Shown here: positions 12,001 to 21,121 of the stretch, in pieces | Position numbering within the stretch: position 1 is the first letter of the stretch | Layout: each line of letters begins with the position of its first letter | Assembly: GCA_964542915.1 (NCBI GenBank) | Contig: CAZIVP010000002.1 | Span: forward strand, 310,001 to 374,000 | DNA length: 64,000 nucleotides | Reading direction: 5' to 3' | From: CAZIVP01 sp964542915 | GTDB taxonomy: Bacteria > Calditrichota > Calditrichia > Calditrichales > Calditrichaceae | Program-made: the position numbers and the translations under genes | The notes under the pieces: model-generated | Databases searched by the model: none | Told to the model about the DNA's origin: nothing | What the model saw: only the letters and a program-made list of their open reading frames with translations

Positions 12001-15000
12001 AAAATCCAGAACTGGTGGCTTACATAGTACCGGCTCAGGCGGATGCGCCTTCCCACAGCGATTTACGTTCCTATCTCAGCATGCGTTTACCGGAGTACAT
12101 GGTTCCGGCCATTTTTATGGATATTGAAGCGCTGCCGCTTACGCCAAACGGAAAGGTTGATCGCAAAGGACTGCCGGAACCGGAACGCACCCGGGAAACC
12201 TCGGGCGCCCAATATGTGGAAGCACGCACCGATGCCGAGCGGCAATTGACTGAAATCTGGCAGGAACTCTTGCAAATTGAACGGATCGGCGTCTTCGATA
12301 ACTTTTTTGCGCTCGGCGGTCATTCACTACTGGCCACGCAAATGATGGCACGGATTCGCGACCGATTTGGGGTGGAATTACCGTTGCGTGTGCTATTTGA
12401 GGCGCCCACCGTAGCCGGTATGGTATTAAAAATCGAAGAAGGTCAGGCCAAACGAGGTAAACACAAAGCGCCTCCGTTAAAGCCCGCGGACCGCAGCGAG
12501 ACGCTGCCCCTTTCGTTCGCACAACAACGTCTCTGGTTTCTGGATCAATTATCGCCCAATAATCCGAACTACAATATTCCAGCCGCCGTTCGCATTCACG
12601 GCGCATTGGATGCAGAAGCACTGGAAAAAACTCTGAATGCAATCATCAGCCGGCATGAAGTTTTGCGCACGGTATTCAAAAGCACAAAAGGTCGGCCGTA
12701 TCAGGAGATTCTTCCCGAATTAACGATCGATTTGCCCGTTGAAGATTTAACCGCACTCAAATCCGAGGAACGCGAACACAAAGCCCGAGAACAGATCGAA
12801 CAAGAAGCGCGAACGCCCTTTGAACTGGACAGGGGTCCGCTCCTTCGCGCACGCCTTATTCGGATTGATGCGGCAACCCATGTTTTCGTGATCAACATGC
12901 ACCACATCATTTCGGACGGTTGGTCCACCAATGTACTCTTTAATGAAATCGGACTGCTTTATGACGCCTTTAGGAACGGACGTTCATCGCCGCTTCCGGA
13001 GCTTTCGTTACAATATGCGGATTATGCCGCCTGGCAACGCTCCTGGCTTAAGGATGACGTATTGGATGAACAACTCCGGTACTGGAAGGAAAAGATCGGT
13101 GTCAATCCCGAACCCATCGATCTGCCGCTGGATCATGCCCGACCGGCCATGCAAACCTTTAACGGCGATACCTTTACCGCCGATCTCGATCCGGCGTTGG
13201 CGGAACGTTTAAAACAACTAAGCCGGGAACACGGCGCCACTGATTTTATGGTTTTACTGGCGGCTTTTCAATCGTTGCTCTACCATTACGCCCGGCAGGA
13301 TGTAATCCGCGTCGGTTCGCCCATCGCCAACCGCACCCATTCCGAAACGGAACAACTGATCGGATTCTTTGTCAATACGCTGGTGCTTCACGCCGATTTC
13401 GGCGACGATCCGACGTTTATTGAACTATTACAACAGATTAAAGAGACGACGCTCGGCGCTTACGCGCATCAGGATATCCCCTTTGAGCAATTGGTGGATG
13501 AATTGCAACCCGAACGGGATATGGCTCATTCGCCGCTCTTTCAGGTTATGTTTGTCTTCCAGAACACGCCAAAGGGCGGCAACGACGTGGCCTTGCCCTC
13601 CATCCGGCTGGAAGTAATGGACGCCGAATCGGGTACGGCCAAATTTGATTTAACATTGATGATCGTAGACACCGGTGACGGTTTTTCGGCGGAATTTGAG
13701 TATAATACCGATTTATTCAACCGCGATACCATTGCACGCATGTGCGATCATTTCATACTGCTTCTGGGGCAAATTACCGATCAACCGAATAAACGGGTAA
13801 CACGTTATACGCTATTGGACGAAGCCCAATACCATCGTATCACCGATGACTGGAACCGGACCCAAAAGGATTTACCGGAACCTGCATTAATTACCCGGTT
13901 GTTCGAACAACAGGTTGGAGCCACGCCTGATGCGACCGCTCTGGTTTACAATGATCAATCGCTCACTTTTAAAACATTGGACAACCGCGCCAATCAGCTG
14001 GCGCACTATCTTCGGGAAAACGGCGTCGGTTGCGAAACGCTGGTGGGTATCTCCCTGCACCGTTCCGTCGAAATGGTTCTTGCCCTGCTCGCAGTCATAA
14101 AGGCGGGCGGCGTCTACGTTCCGATCGATCCCGCCTATCCTGAAGAACGGATTCGTTATATCATCGATGACGCCGGAATACGGTTGCTACTCACGCAGGA
14201 AGCATTACGCGGACATTTTCACGAAATTTCGGCTTGCACATTGATTGTTCTTGACAGCGACTGGCCTCTCATTGCGCATCAGCCCGAGCGCTCCCCCGCC
14301 GTTGATCTTGATCCCGAAAATCTGGCGTACATGATTTACACATCGGGGTCCACCGGCCGGCCCAAGGGCACGATGTTGCGCCATCGTGGTCTGGTCAATC
14401 TGACCCGGCATCAGATCAGCGATTTTCAGTTGGAAGCGGGCGACCGGGCATTGCAGTTTGCTTCATTCAGCTTCGATGCTTCCGTTTCCGAAATCTTTAC
14501 CACCCTGGCGAGCGGTGCAGCTCTTTATCTGGCCGATCGCGAGGCGTTGCTACCCGGCGACGATCTCGTTCATCTTCTTCAGGATAAACACATATCCGTG
14601 GTCACGCTTCCGCCTTCCGTTTCGGCATTGTTGAAAGGCGTTGAACTGCCGGACTTAAAGACGCTGGTTTCCGCCGGCGAGAGTTGTTCGCGCGATCTTG
14701 CGGAATACTGGTCGAAGGGCCGCCGATTATTGAACGCGTACGGGCCCACGGAGAATACGGTTTGCGCCTCCAGTTATGTGGTCGATTCGGTGCCGGACCG
14801 AGCCGTCATGCCCATCGGCAAACCCATCGGCAATGTACGCCTCTATATCGTGGACGAACATCTGCAACTGCTGCCGCCCGGTATTCCGGGCGAGTTATGC
14901 ATTGCCGGCGAAAGTCTGGCACGCGGTTACCACAGCCGGCCGGACCTCACCGCCGAGAAGTTTGTACCCGAGCCCTTCAGCGGAACCGAAGGCGGCCGCA

Positions 15001-18000
15001 TGTACCGCAGCGGCGACCGGGCGCGTTATTTGCCCGACGGTAACATCGAATTTTTGGGGCGCATCGATCAGCAGGTAAAAGTGCGTGGCTACCGGATCGA
15101 ACTTGAAGAGATCGAAGCCCTCCTCCTTGAAGACGAACGCATCAGGGATGCCGTTGTCAACGTGCATAAGGATCCTCAAAACCAGGAGCGACTGGTTGGT
15201 TATTATGTGAGTAACGAAAACGAAGAAATTGAACCATCCGTGCTCAAAACACGCTTACACAAACACTTGCCGGATTACATGGTCCCGGCGACCTTTATCC
15301 GGATGGATGAACTTCCCCTGACCCCCAATGGCAAGGTGGATCGCCGCGCTCTGCCCGATCCCGAATTTGCACGCGACGAAAGTCTGACCGCCTACGTTGC
15401 AGCAAGAACGCCGGATGAATCGCTATTAGTGGATATCTGGAAAGAAATCTTGCAAACGGATACCATCGGCGTTTATGATAATTTCTTTGAACTCGGCGGC
15501 CACTCCCTGTTAGCGACTTCACTGATATCGCGGGTTCAGGAGACCTTTCAGTTGGATATTGCATTGCGCGCCCTTTTTGAAAATCCAACGATTGCCGGGT
15601 TGGCCCATGCCATCGAAGAACAACGCATGCGCGCCGATGGGCGACAATTACCGCCGCTGGAGAAATCCGACCGTCGCGGCGCCATTCCGCTTTCATTTGC
15701 ACAGCAGCGGTTGTGGTTCCTGGATCAGTTGTCGCCCGGAAGCAGTCATTACAACATTCCCGGCGCCCTGCGCATGATCGGAAACCTGAACGTTTCGGCT
15801 CTGGAATCCGCCATCCGCGAGATTATCCGCCGACACGACATTTTGCGTACGACTTTTTCATTCGACGAAGGACAACCCAGCCAGATCATCGATCCCGAGG
15901 TCCATTTTGAACTGCCCGTGACTGATTTAAGCGATCTTGAAGAGAAGGAACGCGAGGCGGAAATGCGCAGGCAGGCGGCTGAGGAAGTTCAGGCGCCTTT
16001 TGATCTTGAACTGGGGCCGCTGATGCGGGTGCGTTTACTGAAAATGCACGAACAGGAACATATCATTGTATTCACTATGCATCATATTATTTCAGACGGT
16101 TGGTCGATCGGAGTGCTGGTTAAGGAAGTTGCAGCGCTCTACGATGCGTTTTGCCGCAGCCTGCCATCGCCGTTGCCCGAACTTCCCATCCAGTACGCCG
16201 ATTACGCTATCTGGCAACGTTCATGGCTCAGGGACGCCATTCTCGAGCAGCAACTCGAATTTTGGCGGCAAACCATCGGTCATAATCCGCCCGTATTGCA
16301 GCTTCCCACGGACCGGCCGCGTCCGCCGGTACAAACCTTTAACGGCGAAACCCTATCAACAAACATTTCCGCACAAACGGCGCAGGGCGTTAAAGAATTG
16401 GCTCAACAAACGGGCGCAACTACTTTTATGACCCTGCTGGCCGCATTCCAGACCCTGCTGCACCGCTACAGTCGCCAGGATGAAATCTTAGTGGGCTCTC
16501 CCATTGCCAACCGCACCAACCGTAAAACCGAATATCTGATCGGCTTTTTTGTAAATACGCTTGTGTTTAGAGCAGACTTCGATGCCAACATTTCATTTGA
16601 ACAACTTGTCAAACAGGTACGCGAAAACGCGCTTTCCGCCTATGCACATCAGGACTTACCATTCGAACAACTGGTGGAAGCCCTGCAACCGGAACGGGAT
16701 ATGAGCCATTCGCCCATATTCCAGGTAATGTTCGTGATGCAAAACATGCCCATGGAGGGCAGGCAGGTTGGCGATCTTGAAATACGACCGTTGGATGCTG
16801 AAGATCGCATAGCCAAATATGATCTTTCTCTCATTATGATGGAAACCGACGACGGCTTCTCCGCCGATTTCGAGTTCAATACCGATTTATTCAATCCCGA
16901 AACGATTGAACGCATGCAGCGCCATTTCAGCCATTTATTGCAATTACTCATTACACATCCGGATACGCCCGTGGATCATCTTCCCCTACTGCCGGAAAGC
17001 GAAAGAAAGCGGGTGCTCCAGCAATGGAACGAGACCGAAGCGGATTTTCCGGAAGCGTTGTGTATCCACCATCGCTTCGAAGGGACAGCGGAACATTTTT
17101 CTGATAAAACCGCGCTGGTTTACCATAATGAGAAACTGACTTATGCGGAACTAAACCATGAGGCCAATCGCCTGGCGCACCACCTTTTGCAATCAGGGCT
17201 TCGCTTAGAAACGCCGGTGGGCATCGCGCTTGAACGGTCGCCGCAGCTGGTTATCGCCCTGTTAGCAGTGCTCAAGGCCGGCGGCGTCTATATTCCGGTG
17301 GATCCCTATTATCCCGAAGAACGCATCGCCTACATCATAGAAGACGCCGGTATGGAATGGCTCATTACCCAATCGGCGCTGGCCGATCGGATGAAAACAA
17401 GCGGCGTTTCAAACGTCATTTTAATCGATAAGCCCAATCTGCGAAAAAAATTGGATTCGATGCCAACGGAAAATCCGTCGCTCGGTCTGCATGCGGGCCA
17501 ATTGGCTTATATCATTTACACATCCGGTTCCACGGGGCGTCCGAAAGGAACCATGCTGGCTCACCGCGGATTGGTCAGTTTGACACAAACGCTCGGCAAG
17601 CGTTACCGAGTAAACGAAAAAAGCCGTAGTTTACAATTCGCTTCCGTCAGTTTCGACGCCTCGGTGGAAGAGATTTTTACGGCATTATCGAACGGCGCCG
17701 AACTTCATCTGGTTGATCGCGAAACGCTTTTATCGGGAACAGGTTTAATACAGACGTTGCAGAACAACCGCATTAGCAACGCCACCCTACCGCCTTCCGT
17801 TCTAAATGTGCTCAAAGAAGCCGATCTGCCGCATCTGCAATCGGTTGTATCCGCTGGCGAGGCCTGTACGCCCGAAATCGCCAACCACTGGTCTCAGAAC
17901 CGCCACTTCGTGAACGGCTACGGACCGACCGAAACAACAGTTTGCGCAACGACTTACAAGGTGGATCAGGTCCTCAACCGTTCGACGGTGCCCATTGGCA

Positions 18001-19622
18001 GGCCAACCGATAATAATCGGGTATTTATTTTAGACGACAATCTCAACCCGGTACCGGTGGGTGTGCCGGGCGATCTTTATATTGCAGGCGTCGGACTCGC
18101 CCGCGGCTATTTGAACCGACCGGCGTTGACCGCCGAACGTTTTATACCCAATCCCTTTGCTCAACAAGAAGGAGAGCGCCTCTATAAAACCGGCGACGTA
18201 GCGCGCTATCTCGATGATGGTAATATTGAATTTCTCGGGCGAAGCGATCAGCAGGTTAAAGTGCGCGGCTACCGGATCGAACCCGGTGAAATTGAATCGT
18301 TGCTGCAAGAACATGAAACGATACAGGATAGTGTGGTCATCGCAAAGCCCCTTCCCAATGGCGACAATCGTCTTATTGCGTACATTGTGTGGCAACCCGG
18401 AAAAGCAGATTCGACCGAGCAAATTAAAATGCGTTTAAGCGAGCAACTACCCGACTATATGGTACCATCGGCGTTCGTCGCTCTGGAAGCCATACCCTTA
18501 ACACCAAACGGCAAAGTCGATCGTCGCGCCCTTCCGGAAGCAATGATAATGGATGATTACGAAACGAAGGAGCGTGTTAGCGCCAGAACCACCACCGAAG
18601 CGCGTTTATCGCGGATTTGGGAAGAACTGCTCGGCGTCGAACAAATAGGGGTAACCGATAACTTTTTCAGCCTGGGCGGACATTCACTGCTGGCCATGCA
18701 ATTGTTAACCCGAATCGAACAACAATTCGGGAAAGAACTTCCTCTGATGGAGCTGTTCCGGCAACCGACAATCGAACACATCGCTCAATCGCTGGATGCG
18801 GAAGACTTACGGCAATCCACGGCCCTGCTTGTCGAGATGAAAAAAGGCCGGGAAGGTATACAGCCGCTTTTCTTCGTTCACCCTTCCGGCGGCAGCGTCC
18901 ACCATTATTCTGAACTGGCGCATCATCTCCCGAAGGCGCAACCGTTTTACGGCATTCAAGCGAAGGGTCTGGATAATAAAGATGAGCTACAAACAAGCAT
19001 CGAAGCTATGGCGGCCACCTATGTTGATCTGATTGTCGAAAAACAGCCCGAAGGGCCATACCACATCGGTAGTTGGTCGTTCGGCGTGATTATCGCTTAC
19101 GAAATGGCGCAGCAATTGCGAAAAATGGGAAAAGAAGTGGGCTTGTTGATTCTGTTCGATCAGAGCCCGTTTATTGAAGGGAAAACCTACGCCGATGACG
19201 CCGAAATGTTACAGGATATGTTCCGGCGCTATTTTGAAGTCGATTTGAATCATTTACGCCAACTCGAAAACGATGAACAATTTAAATATGTTCTGAAAAA
19301 GGCAAAGAAAGCGAAGATCGTTCCACGCTTTGTGCGCCTCAAAGAATTCAAGCATTATATCATGGTCAATGAAACCCAGATTCAGGCCTGGCTAAATTAT
19401 GCTCCCAAACCGTATGAAGGCGACCTAATTTTATTCCGCTCCGATGAGAACCGCCATTCCGGAGAGGAAGACCTTGGCTGGCGTAATTTGGTGACGGGAA
19501 ACATTCATTACGTTGATGTGCCGGGCGATCATATCAGCATGCTCATGAATCCAGAACATGCCAAAATAACAGCTAAAAAGTTGGCGGCTTTAAAAAAAGA
19601 ATACGATCAGAAGCAAGCATAG
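6006..19622 (+). CDS. Four-module NRPS with terminal thioesterase, (C-A-PCP)x4-TE
   Basis: This 4538-residue synthetase completes and releases the peptide begun by the preceding gene. Condensation histidine motifs start at residues 160, 1233, 2299 and 3359. Carrier serines are at 1041, 2107, 3167 and 4227. All four condensation domains look like the L-to-L type and no epimerisation domain is present. Pocket residues aligned to GrsA are D-V-G-E-L-A-S-I-D (ornithine-like), D-A-T-K-I-G-E-V-G (asparagine-like), D-A-S-T-V-A-A-V-C (tyrosine code) and D-A-E-T-V-A-G-V-C (uncertain, perhaps basic). The invariant lysine of NGKV is present in each. The thioesterase spans about 4280-4538 with nucleophile Ser4358 in GSWSFG, a likely acid in LILFDQSP and His4509 in GDHISML. 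This implies release by hydrolysis or cyclisation. Two oddities are HHIISDN in place of HHIISDG in the second condensation domain and S-W-S in place of the usual G-x-S at the thioesterase. The N-terminus is acidic. Substrate calls are inference. Confidence 0.97.
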   Translation: MKDSVDTREEYIEQQAAQQGEEEEVYLFKTSFGQRRFWFLDQFEPGSPYYNIPTALRIKGDFNVDVFRRVIDTIVERHEVLRTTFEAEDGEPLQVVSPTMKIEIPVIDLSGEETQKREDEIMRLATQEARKPFDLSRGPLMRVQVLKASDKEHVLLLTMHHIISDGWSMGVLVREISTLYAHFINDRENPLPELPIQYGDYAEWQNEYLHGDMLNDQLEWWKQQLGPNPPVLELPTDRPRPMVQTNVGSSIAINLPGNLIRKLKELGQQEQATLFMTMLSAFKVLLFRYAHQTDISIGTPIANRKQGETEALIGLFINTLVIRSRFDSYESFRQVLQRVRKFTLDAYEHQDLPFEYLVDALQPDRDMSYSPLFQVMFIMQNAPMQVERSESDIRIEMLDVDMGTSTFDLTLSLSENNEGMNAALEYNTDLFDRATVERLLNHYHNLLQAIVRAPETPVIYLPFLSQAEERRILIEWNDTLTKRAPNRCIHELVEARVSETPDAEAVVTRNDRITYELLNAEANQLAHYLREQGVGPDTVVGILHEKHIRLLVAVLGVLKAGAAYLPVDPDYPEERIRYMLEDAAAPVLVTQQNLKELVQDYRGKVIVLDRDRHHIDTKAKDNPNYPVDAENLAYLIYTSGSTGKSKGTMVRHDALVNAYLAWEDAYELRSRARNHLQMASFSFDVFSGDWTRALCSGGKLVLVEREMLLQAEQLYEYMRREDVNIAEFVPAVLRNLIQYLNETGQKLDFFRNLIAGSDIWYVNEYRNFLNYTGDNTRLINSFGLTEATIDSTYFESRTLDMPGDRLVPIGKPFANMTIYILDEAFQPVPVGARGELYVGGDGLARGYHNRPELTAERFLPNPFSKRAGDRMYRTGDMARYLPDGHIEFLGRADTQVKLRGFRIELGEIENALGEHHSVKQTAVILREDAPGDKRLAAYYVPAGEAEPTTSELRTFLSERLPDYMVPAAFVWLDEMPLTPNGKVDRKALPKPDQDTLIQDMEEAYIEPRTPTEEVVASVYAKVLNLDKVGARHNFFILGGHSLLATQLVSRLKDNFQIDLPLRHVFEDPTVEGLARAIDTLKQTDGKRKAPPIRPVNRDQELPLSFAQQRLWFLDRLEPNSPFYNIPESYRISGPLNLDALKRSFNEVIKRHETLRTTFHDQEGKPLQVIHDPFEVDLPLIDVSDRPMAEREEEIIRLVKEHSLQPIALDTLPLFRIQVIRAAPDDHAVILVMHHIISDNWSTQVLMGELAAVYNAFNRGDVSPLPVLPIQYADFAHWQRNWLQGEVLDEQIQYWENQLSDAPPVLELPTDRPRPPMQTYNGSYKTFRLDKELSDAVQNVAKTEGVTLFMTLLAAFKTLLSRYARQEDISIGTPIANRTRSEIERLIGFFVNTLVLRTDLSGNPSFRELLQRVREVALGAYAHQDIPFEKIVDVVQPERNMSHAPLFQVMFALQSGQATDIRPGHSDIAIRPLEAHSATAKFDITLFMLEEEDHLAGALEYNTDLFDEATIERLIAHFRVLLESVTGNVDTPIQNIELLNAREKQLLLDEWNGSEHALRWDANIVAMLEHQAKHHPEAIAADDGQTKLSYSELNRQANRLSHYLKYRNIRPHTLIGVYLKRSVDVVVALFAILKSGAAYVPIDPTYPKERLAYIIEDAGVAAILTEGSLAEHLPDNKSKAIHLDRERKKIAQEANMNPDVPIDDNQLAYMIYTSGSTGKPKGVMITHGGLKHYLNWALEAYPLEEGDGTVVHSTIAFDATVTAVFTPVLHAKPMRLVSEESGLEGLSEALRQKKPFSLVKITPAHLELLKEQIAAEEADELTKAFIIGGENLTADQIAFWQTQAPNTLLYNEYGPTETVVGCVVFEAHRWKGQGSVPIGRAIHNTKVYVLDEQLQPTPPGVAGELYISSPSVARGYHKQPDLTAERFLPDPFTSHEGRRMYKTGDLVRYQNDGQLIFLDRVDTQVKIRGYRIELGEIESILREHDQLDDAAVVVHSGGRQNPELVAYIVPAQADAPSHSDLRSYLSMRLPEYMVPAIFMDIEALPLTPNGKVDRKGLPEPERTRETSGAQYVEARTDAERQLTEIWQELLQIERIGVFDNFFALGGHSLLATQMMARIRDRFGVELPLRVLFEAPTVAGMVLKIEEGQAKRGKHKAPPLKPADRSETLPLSFAQQRLWFLDQLSPNNPNYNIPAAVRIHGALDAEALEKTLNAIISRHEVLRTVFKSTKGRPYQEILPELTIDLPVEDLTALKSEEREHKAREQIEQEARTPFELDRGPLLRARLIRIDAATHVFVINMHHIISDGWSTNVLFNEIGLLYDAFRNGRSSPLPELSLQYADYAAWQRSWLKDDVLDEQLRYWKEKIGVNPEPIDLPLDHARPAMQTFNGDTFTADLDPALAERLKQLSREHGATDFMVLLAAFQSLLYHYARQDVIRVGSPIANRTHSETEQLIGFFVNTLVLHADFGDDPTFIELLQQIKETTLGAYAHQDIPFEQLVDELQPERDMAHSPLFQVMFVFQNTPKGGNDVALPSIRLEVMDAESGTAKFDLTLMIVDTGDGFSAEFEYNTDLFNRDTIARMCDHFILLLGQITDQPNKRVTRYTLLDEAQYHRITDDWNRTQKDLPEPALITRLFEQQVGATPDATALVYNDQSLTFKTLDNRANQLAHYLRENGVGCETLVGISLHRSVEMVLALLAVIKAGGVYVPIDPAYPEERIRYIIDDAGIRLLLTQEALRGHFHEISACTLIVLDSDWPLIAHQPERSPAVDLDPENLAYMIYTSGSTGRPKGTMLRHRGLVNLTRHQISDFQLEAGDRALQFASFSFDASVSEIFTTLASGAALYLADREALLPGDDLVHLLQDKHISVVTLPPSVSALLKGVELPDLKTLVSAGESCSRDLAEYWSKGRRLLNAYGPTENTVCASSYVVDSVPDRAVMPIGKPIGNVRLYIVDEHLQLLPPGIPGELCIAGESLARGYHSRPDLTAEKFVPEPFSGTEGGRMYRSGDRARYLPDGNIEFLGRIDQQVKVRGYRIELEEIEALLLEDERIRDAVVNVHKDPQNQERLVGYYVSNENEEIEPSVLKTRLHKHLPDYMVPATFIRMDELPLTPNGKVDRRALPDPEFARDESLTAYVAARTPDESLLVDIWKEILQTDTIGVYDNFFELGGHSLLATSLISRVQETFQLDIALRALFENPTIAGLAHAIEEQRMRADGRQLPPLEKSDRRGAIPLSFAQQRLWFLDQLSPGSSHYNIPGALRMIGNLNVSALESAIREIIRRHDILRTTFSFDEGQPSQIIDPEVHFELPVTDLSDLEEKEREAEMRRQAAEEVQAPFDLELGPLMRVRLLKMHEQEHIIVFTMHHIISDGWSIGVLVKEVAALYDAFCRSLPSPLPELPIQYADYAIWQRSWLRDAILEQQLEFWRQTIGHNPPVLQLPTDRPRPPVQTFNGETLSTNISAQTAQGVKELAQQTGATTFMTLLAAFQTLLHRYSRQDEILVGSPIANRTNRKTEYLIGFFVNTLVFRADFDANISFEQLVKQVRENALSAYAHQDLPFEQLVEALQPERDMSHSPIFQVMFVMQNMPMEGRQVGDLEIRPLDAEDRIAKYDLSLIMMETDDGFSADFEFNTDLFNPETIERMQRHFSHLLQLLITHPDTPVDHLPLLPESERKRVLQQWNETEADFPEALCIHHRFEGTAEHFSDKTALVYHNEKLTYAELNHEANRLAHHLLQSGLRLETPVGIALERSPQLVIALLAVLKAGGVYIPVDPYYPEERIAYIIEDAGMEWLITQSALADRMKTSGVSNVILIDKPNLRKKLDSMPTENPSLGLHAGQLAYIIYTSGSTGRPKGTMLAHRGLVSLTQTLGKRYRVNEKSRSLQFASVSFDASVEEIFTALSNGAELHLVDRETLLSGTGLIQTLQNNRISNATLPPSVLNVLKEADLPHLQSVVSAGEACTPEIANHWSQNRHFVNGYGPTETTVCATTYKVDQVLNRSTVPIGRPTDNNRVFILDDNLNPVPVGVPGDLYIAGVGLARGYLNRPALTAERFIPNPFAQQEGERLYKTGDVARYLDDGNIEFLGRSDQQVKVRGYRIEPGEIESLLQEHETIQDSVVIAKPLPNGDNRLIAYIVWQPGKADSTEQIKMRLSEQLPDYMVPSAFVALEAIPLTPNGKVDRRALPEAMIMDDYETKERVSARTTTEARLSRIWEELLGVEQIGVTDNFFSLGGHSLLAMQLLTRIEQQFGKELPLMELFRQPTIEHIAQSLDAEDLRQSTALLVEMKKGREGIQPLFFVHPSGGSVHHYSELAHHLPKAQPFYGIQAKGLDNKDELQTSIEAMAATYVDLIVEKQPEGPYHIGSWSFGVIIAYEMAQQLRKMGKEVGLLILFDQSPFIEGKTYADDAEMLQDMFRRYFEVDLNHLRQLENDEQFKYVLKKAKKAKIVPRFVRLKEFKHYIMVNETQIQAWLNYAPKPYEGDLILFRSDENRHSGEEDLGWRNLVTGNIHYVDVPGDHISMLMNPEHAKITAKKLAALKKEYDQKQA

Positions 19623-19750
19623 GTTTTAGGTGAACAACGTTTTAAAATACTTTATATTTTAAATCCGATTCAGTTTGGTTAACCTATTGAAAATATATAA
19701 ATTGATTTTATTATAACTATAGTAATCACAAAAGCGATTAAGGATTGTCG

Positions 19751-21121
19751 TTGGACTATCAAGAGCCCAAAAAATTCTTAAATAAGAACTATCTGTTATT
19801 ATGGCAGGGGCAATTTGTAAGCCGCCTGGGAACCCAATTTTTTGCCTTTGCCATGATTGTATGGATTACGAAGGTCTATGATTCGCCTTCGTTAAATTCA
19901 TTACTCATGATGTTCGGAGGCATCCCCGCCGTCCTGTTCAGCATTATTGGCGGGGCCGTGGCGGATCGTTACAAACGCAAGCGGATCATCGTTTTAACCG
20001 ATGTCATCAACGGCGTCGTGGTTCTTATCCTGGCCGGTCTATTCATTTTTACACCGGAGCGACAGCTATTGATTTTAATCGGGATTTTTATAGCCAACAT
20101 GACGGCTGCAACCATGAGCGCCTTTTTTGGGCCTGCCATCATGGCATCGATACCGGAACTGGTGCCTAAGAGATATATTCCGACGGCAAATTCCCTGGGC
20201 CAAATGTCCCGGCAAACTTCCATGTTCGTTGGACAGGGCTTGGGCGCTTTTGCGTATATATTGCTCGGCGCACCGCTTCTTTCGTTAGTAAACGGTATTT
20301 CCTATTTGTTCTCGGCATTCAGTGAGTCATTTATTAAAATTCCACAGGAAATTCCGGAAAGGGTAAAATCGATTCGTAGCACCATTGCTCGCTTTAAAAC
20401 CGATATCGCCGAAGGTTTCAAATACATTAAACAAACATCGGGTCTTAAAGAACTGGTTATCGCTTCGGTCTTCATCACGTTTTTTTCTGCTCCAATCACC
20501 GTTTTGCTCATCTTTTTTGTACAGGATTTTCTTCAGGTGAGTATTAAATGGTTTAGTTTACTACTGGTAGCCCATGGCGTGGGCAACTTAGTCGGTTCCC
20601 TCATTGTGGGCATATCCCGCGTTCACGGTGAAGCACGAAAATTCTGGATGATCCTCTTCATGTTACTGGAATCCACCGGCTATATTATCCTCGCCCAAAT
20701 GCGTTCGCCCGTTCCTGCTGCCATCATTATGTTTCTGGGCGGTATTTTGATGGGTTTCTTTATGGTTAATATATCTTCCATCCTGCAATATACGGTGCCT
20801 TCAAATATTCGCGGACGGGTTTTCGGGGTGCTCACGACGATTTCAGGCAGTATCGCTCCGATTGGAATGGGCATAAGCGGTCCTGTTGCAGAATTATTAA
20901 ACAATAACATTCCGCTGGTTTATACCTTAAGCGGTCTCTTTATGGTCGCGTTCACCATCTGGATTGCCATGAATAAAGCGTTCAGAGATTTCTTAGCTTA
21001 CGAAACCGAGGAAGAAAAAGGACCGACCGGCTTTTCTTACAGTTTCAGAATGATTGAAACGCCGACCGACAGTCAATATTATAATCAATCCATAAAAGAA
21101 ACGGAGGATAATTATGAGTAA
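19751..21121 (+). CDS. MFS exporter (EntS-like, MFS_3 family)
   Basis: This is an inner-membrane major facilitator protein of about 456 residues with roughly 12 hydrophobic segments. It has the family loop motif GGAVADRYKRKR between the second and third helices. The closest recognisable group is the enterobactin-exporter-like MFS_3 family, members of which often sit in NRPS clusters and export the product. Its position between the synthetase and the MbtH gene supports export of the peptide. The start is a choice between two TTG codons. The one at 19751 has AAGGA at 19740-19744 with a 6-nt spacer, while the TTG at 19745 directly abuts that site, so 19751 is preferred. The gene begins 128 nt after the synthetase stop in AT-rich DNA that may hold a promoter. 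Its stop codon overlaps the start of the MbtH gene by 8 nt, which suggests translational coupling. Confidence 0.9.
   Translation: MDYQEPKKFLNKNYLLLWQGQFVSRLGTQFFAFAMIVWITKVYDSPSLNSLLMMFGGIPAVLFSIIGGAVADRYKRKRIIVLTDVINGVVVLILAGLFIFTPERQLLILIGIFIANMTAATMSAFFGPAIMASIPELVPKRYIPTANSLGQMSRQTSMFVGQGLGAFAYILLGAPLLSLVNGISYLFSAFSESFIKIPQEIPERVKSIRSTIARFKTDIAEGFKYIKQTSGLKELVIASVFITFFSAPITVLLIFFVQDFLQVSIKWFSLLLVAHGVGNLVGSLIVGISRVHGEARKFWMILFMLLESTGYIILAQMRSPVPAAIIMFLGGILMGFFMVNISSILQYTVPSNIRGRVFGVLTTISGSIAPIGMGISGPVAELLNNNIPLVYTLSGLFMVAFTIWIAMNKAFRDFLAYETEEEKGPTGFSYSFRMIETPTDSQYYNQSIKETEDNYE

Noticed and set aside
1..19622. Possible epimerisation domains
   Set aside because: Each carrier domain is followed by a short linker and a condensation domain with L-to-L type motifs; no separate E domain fits.
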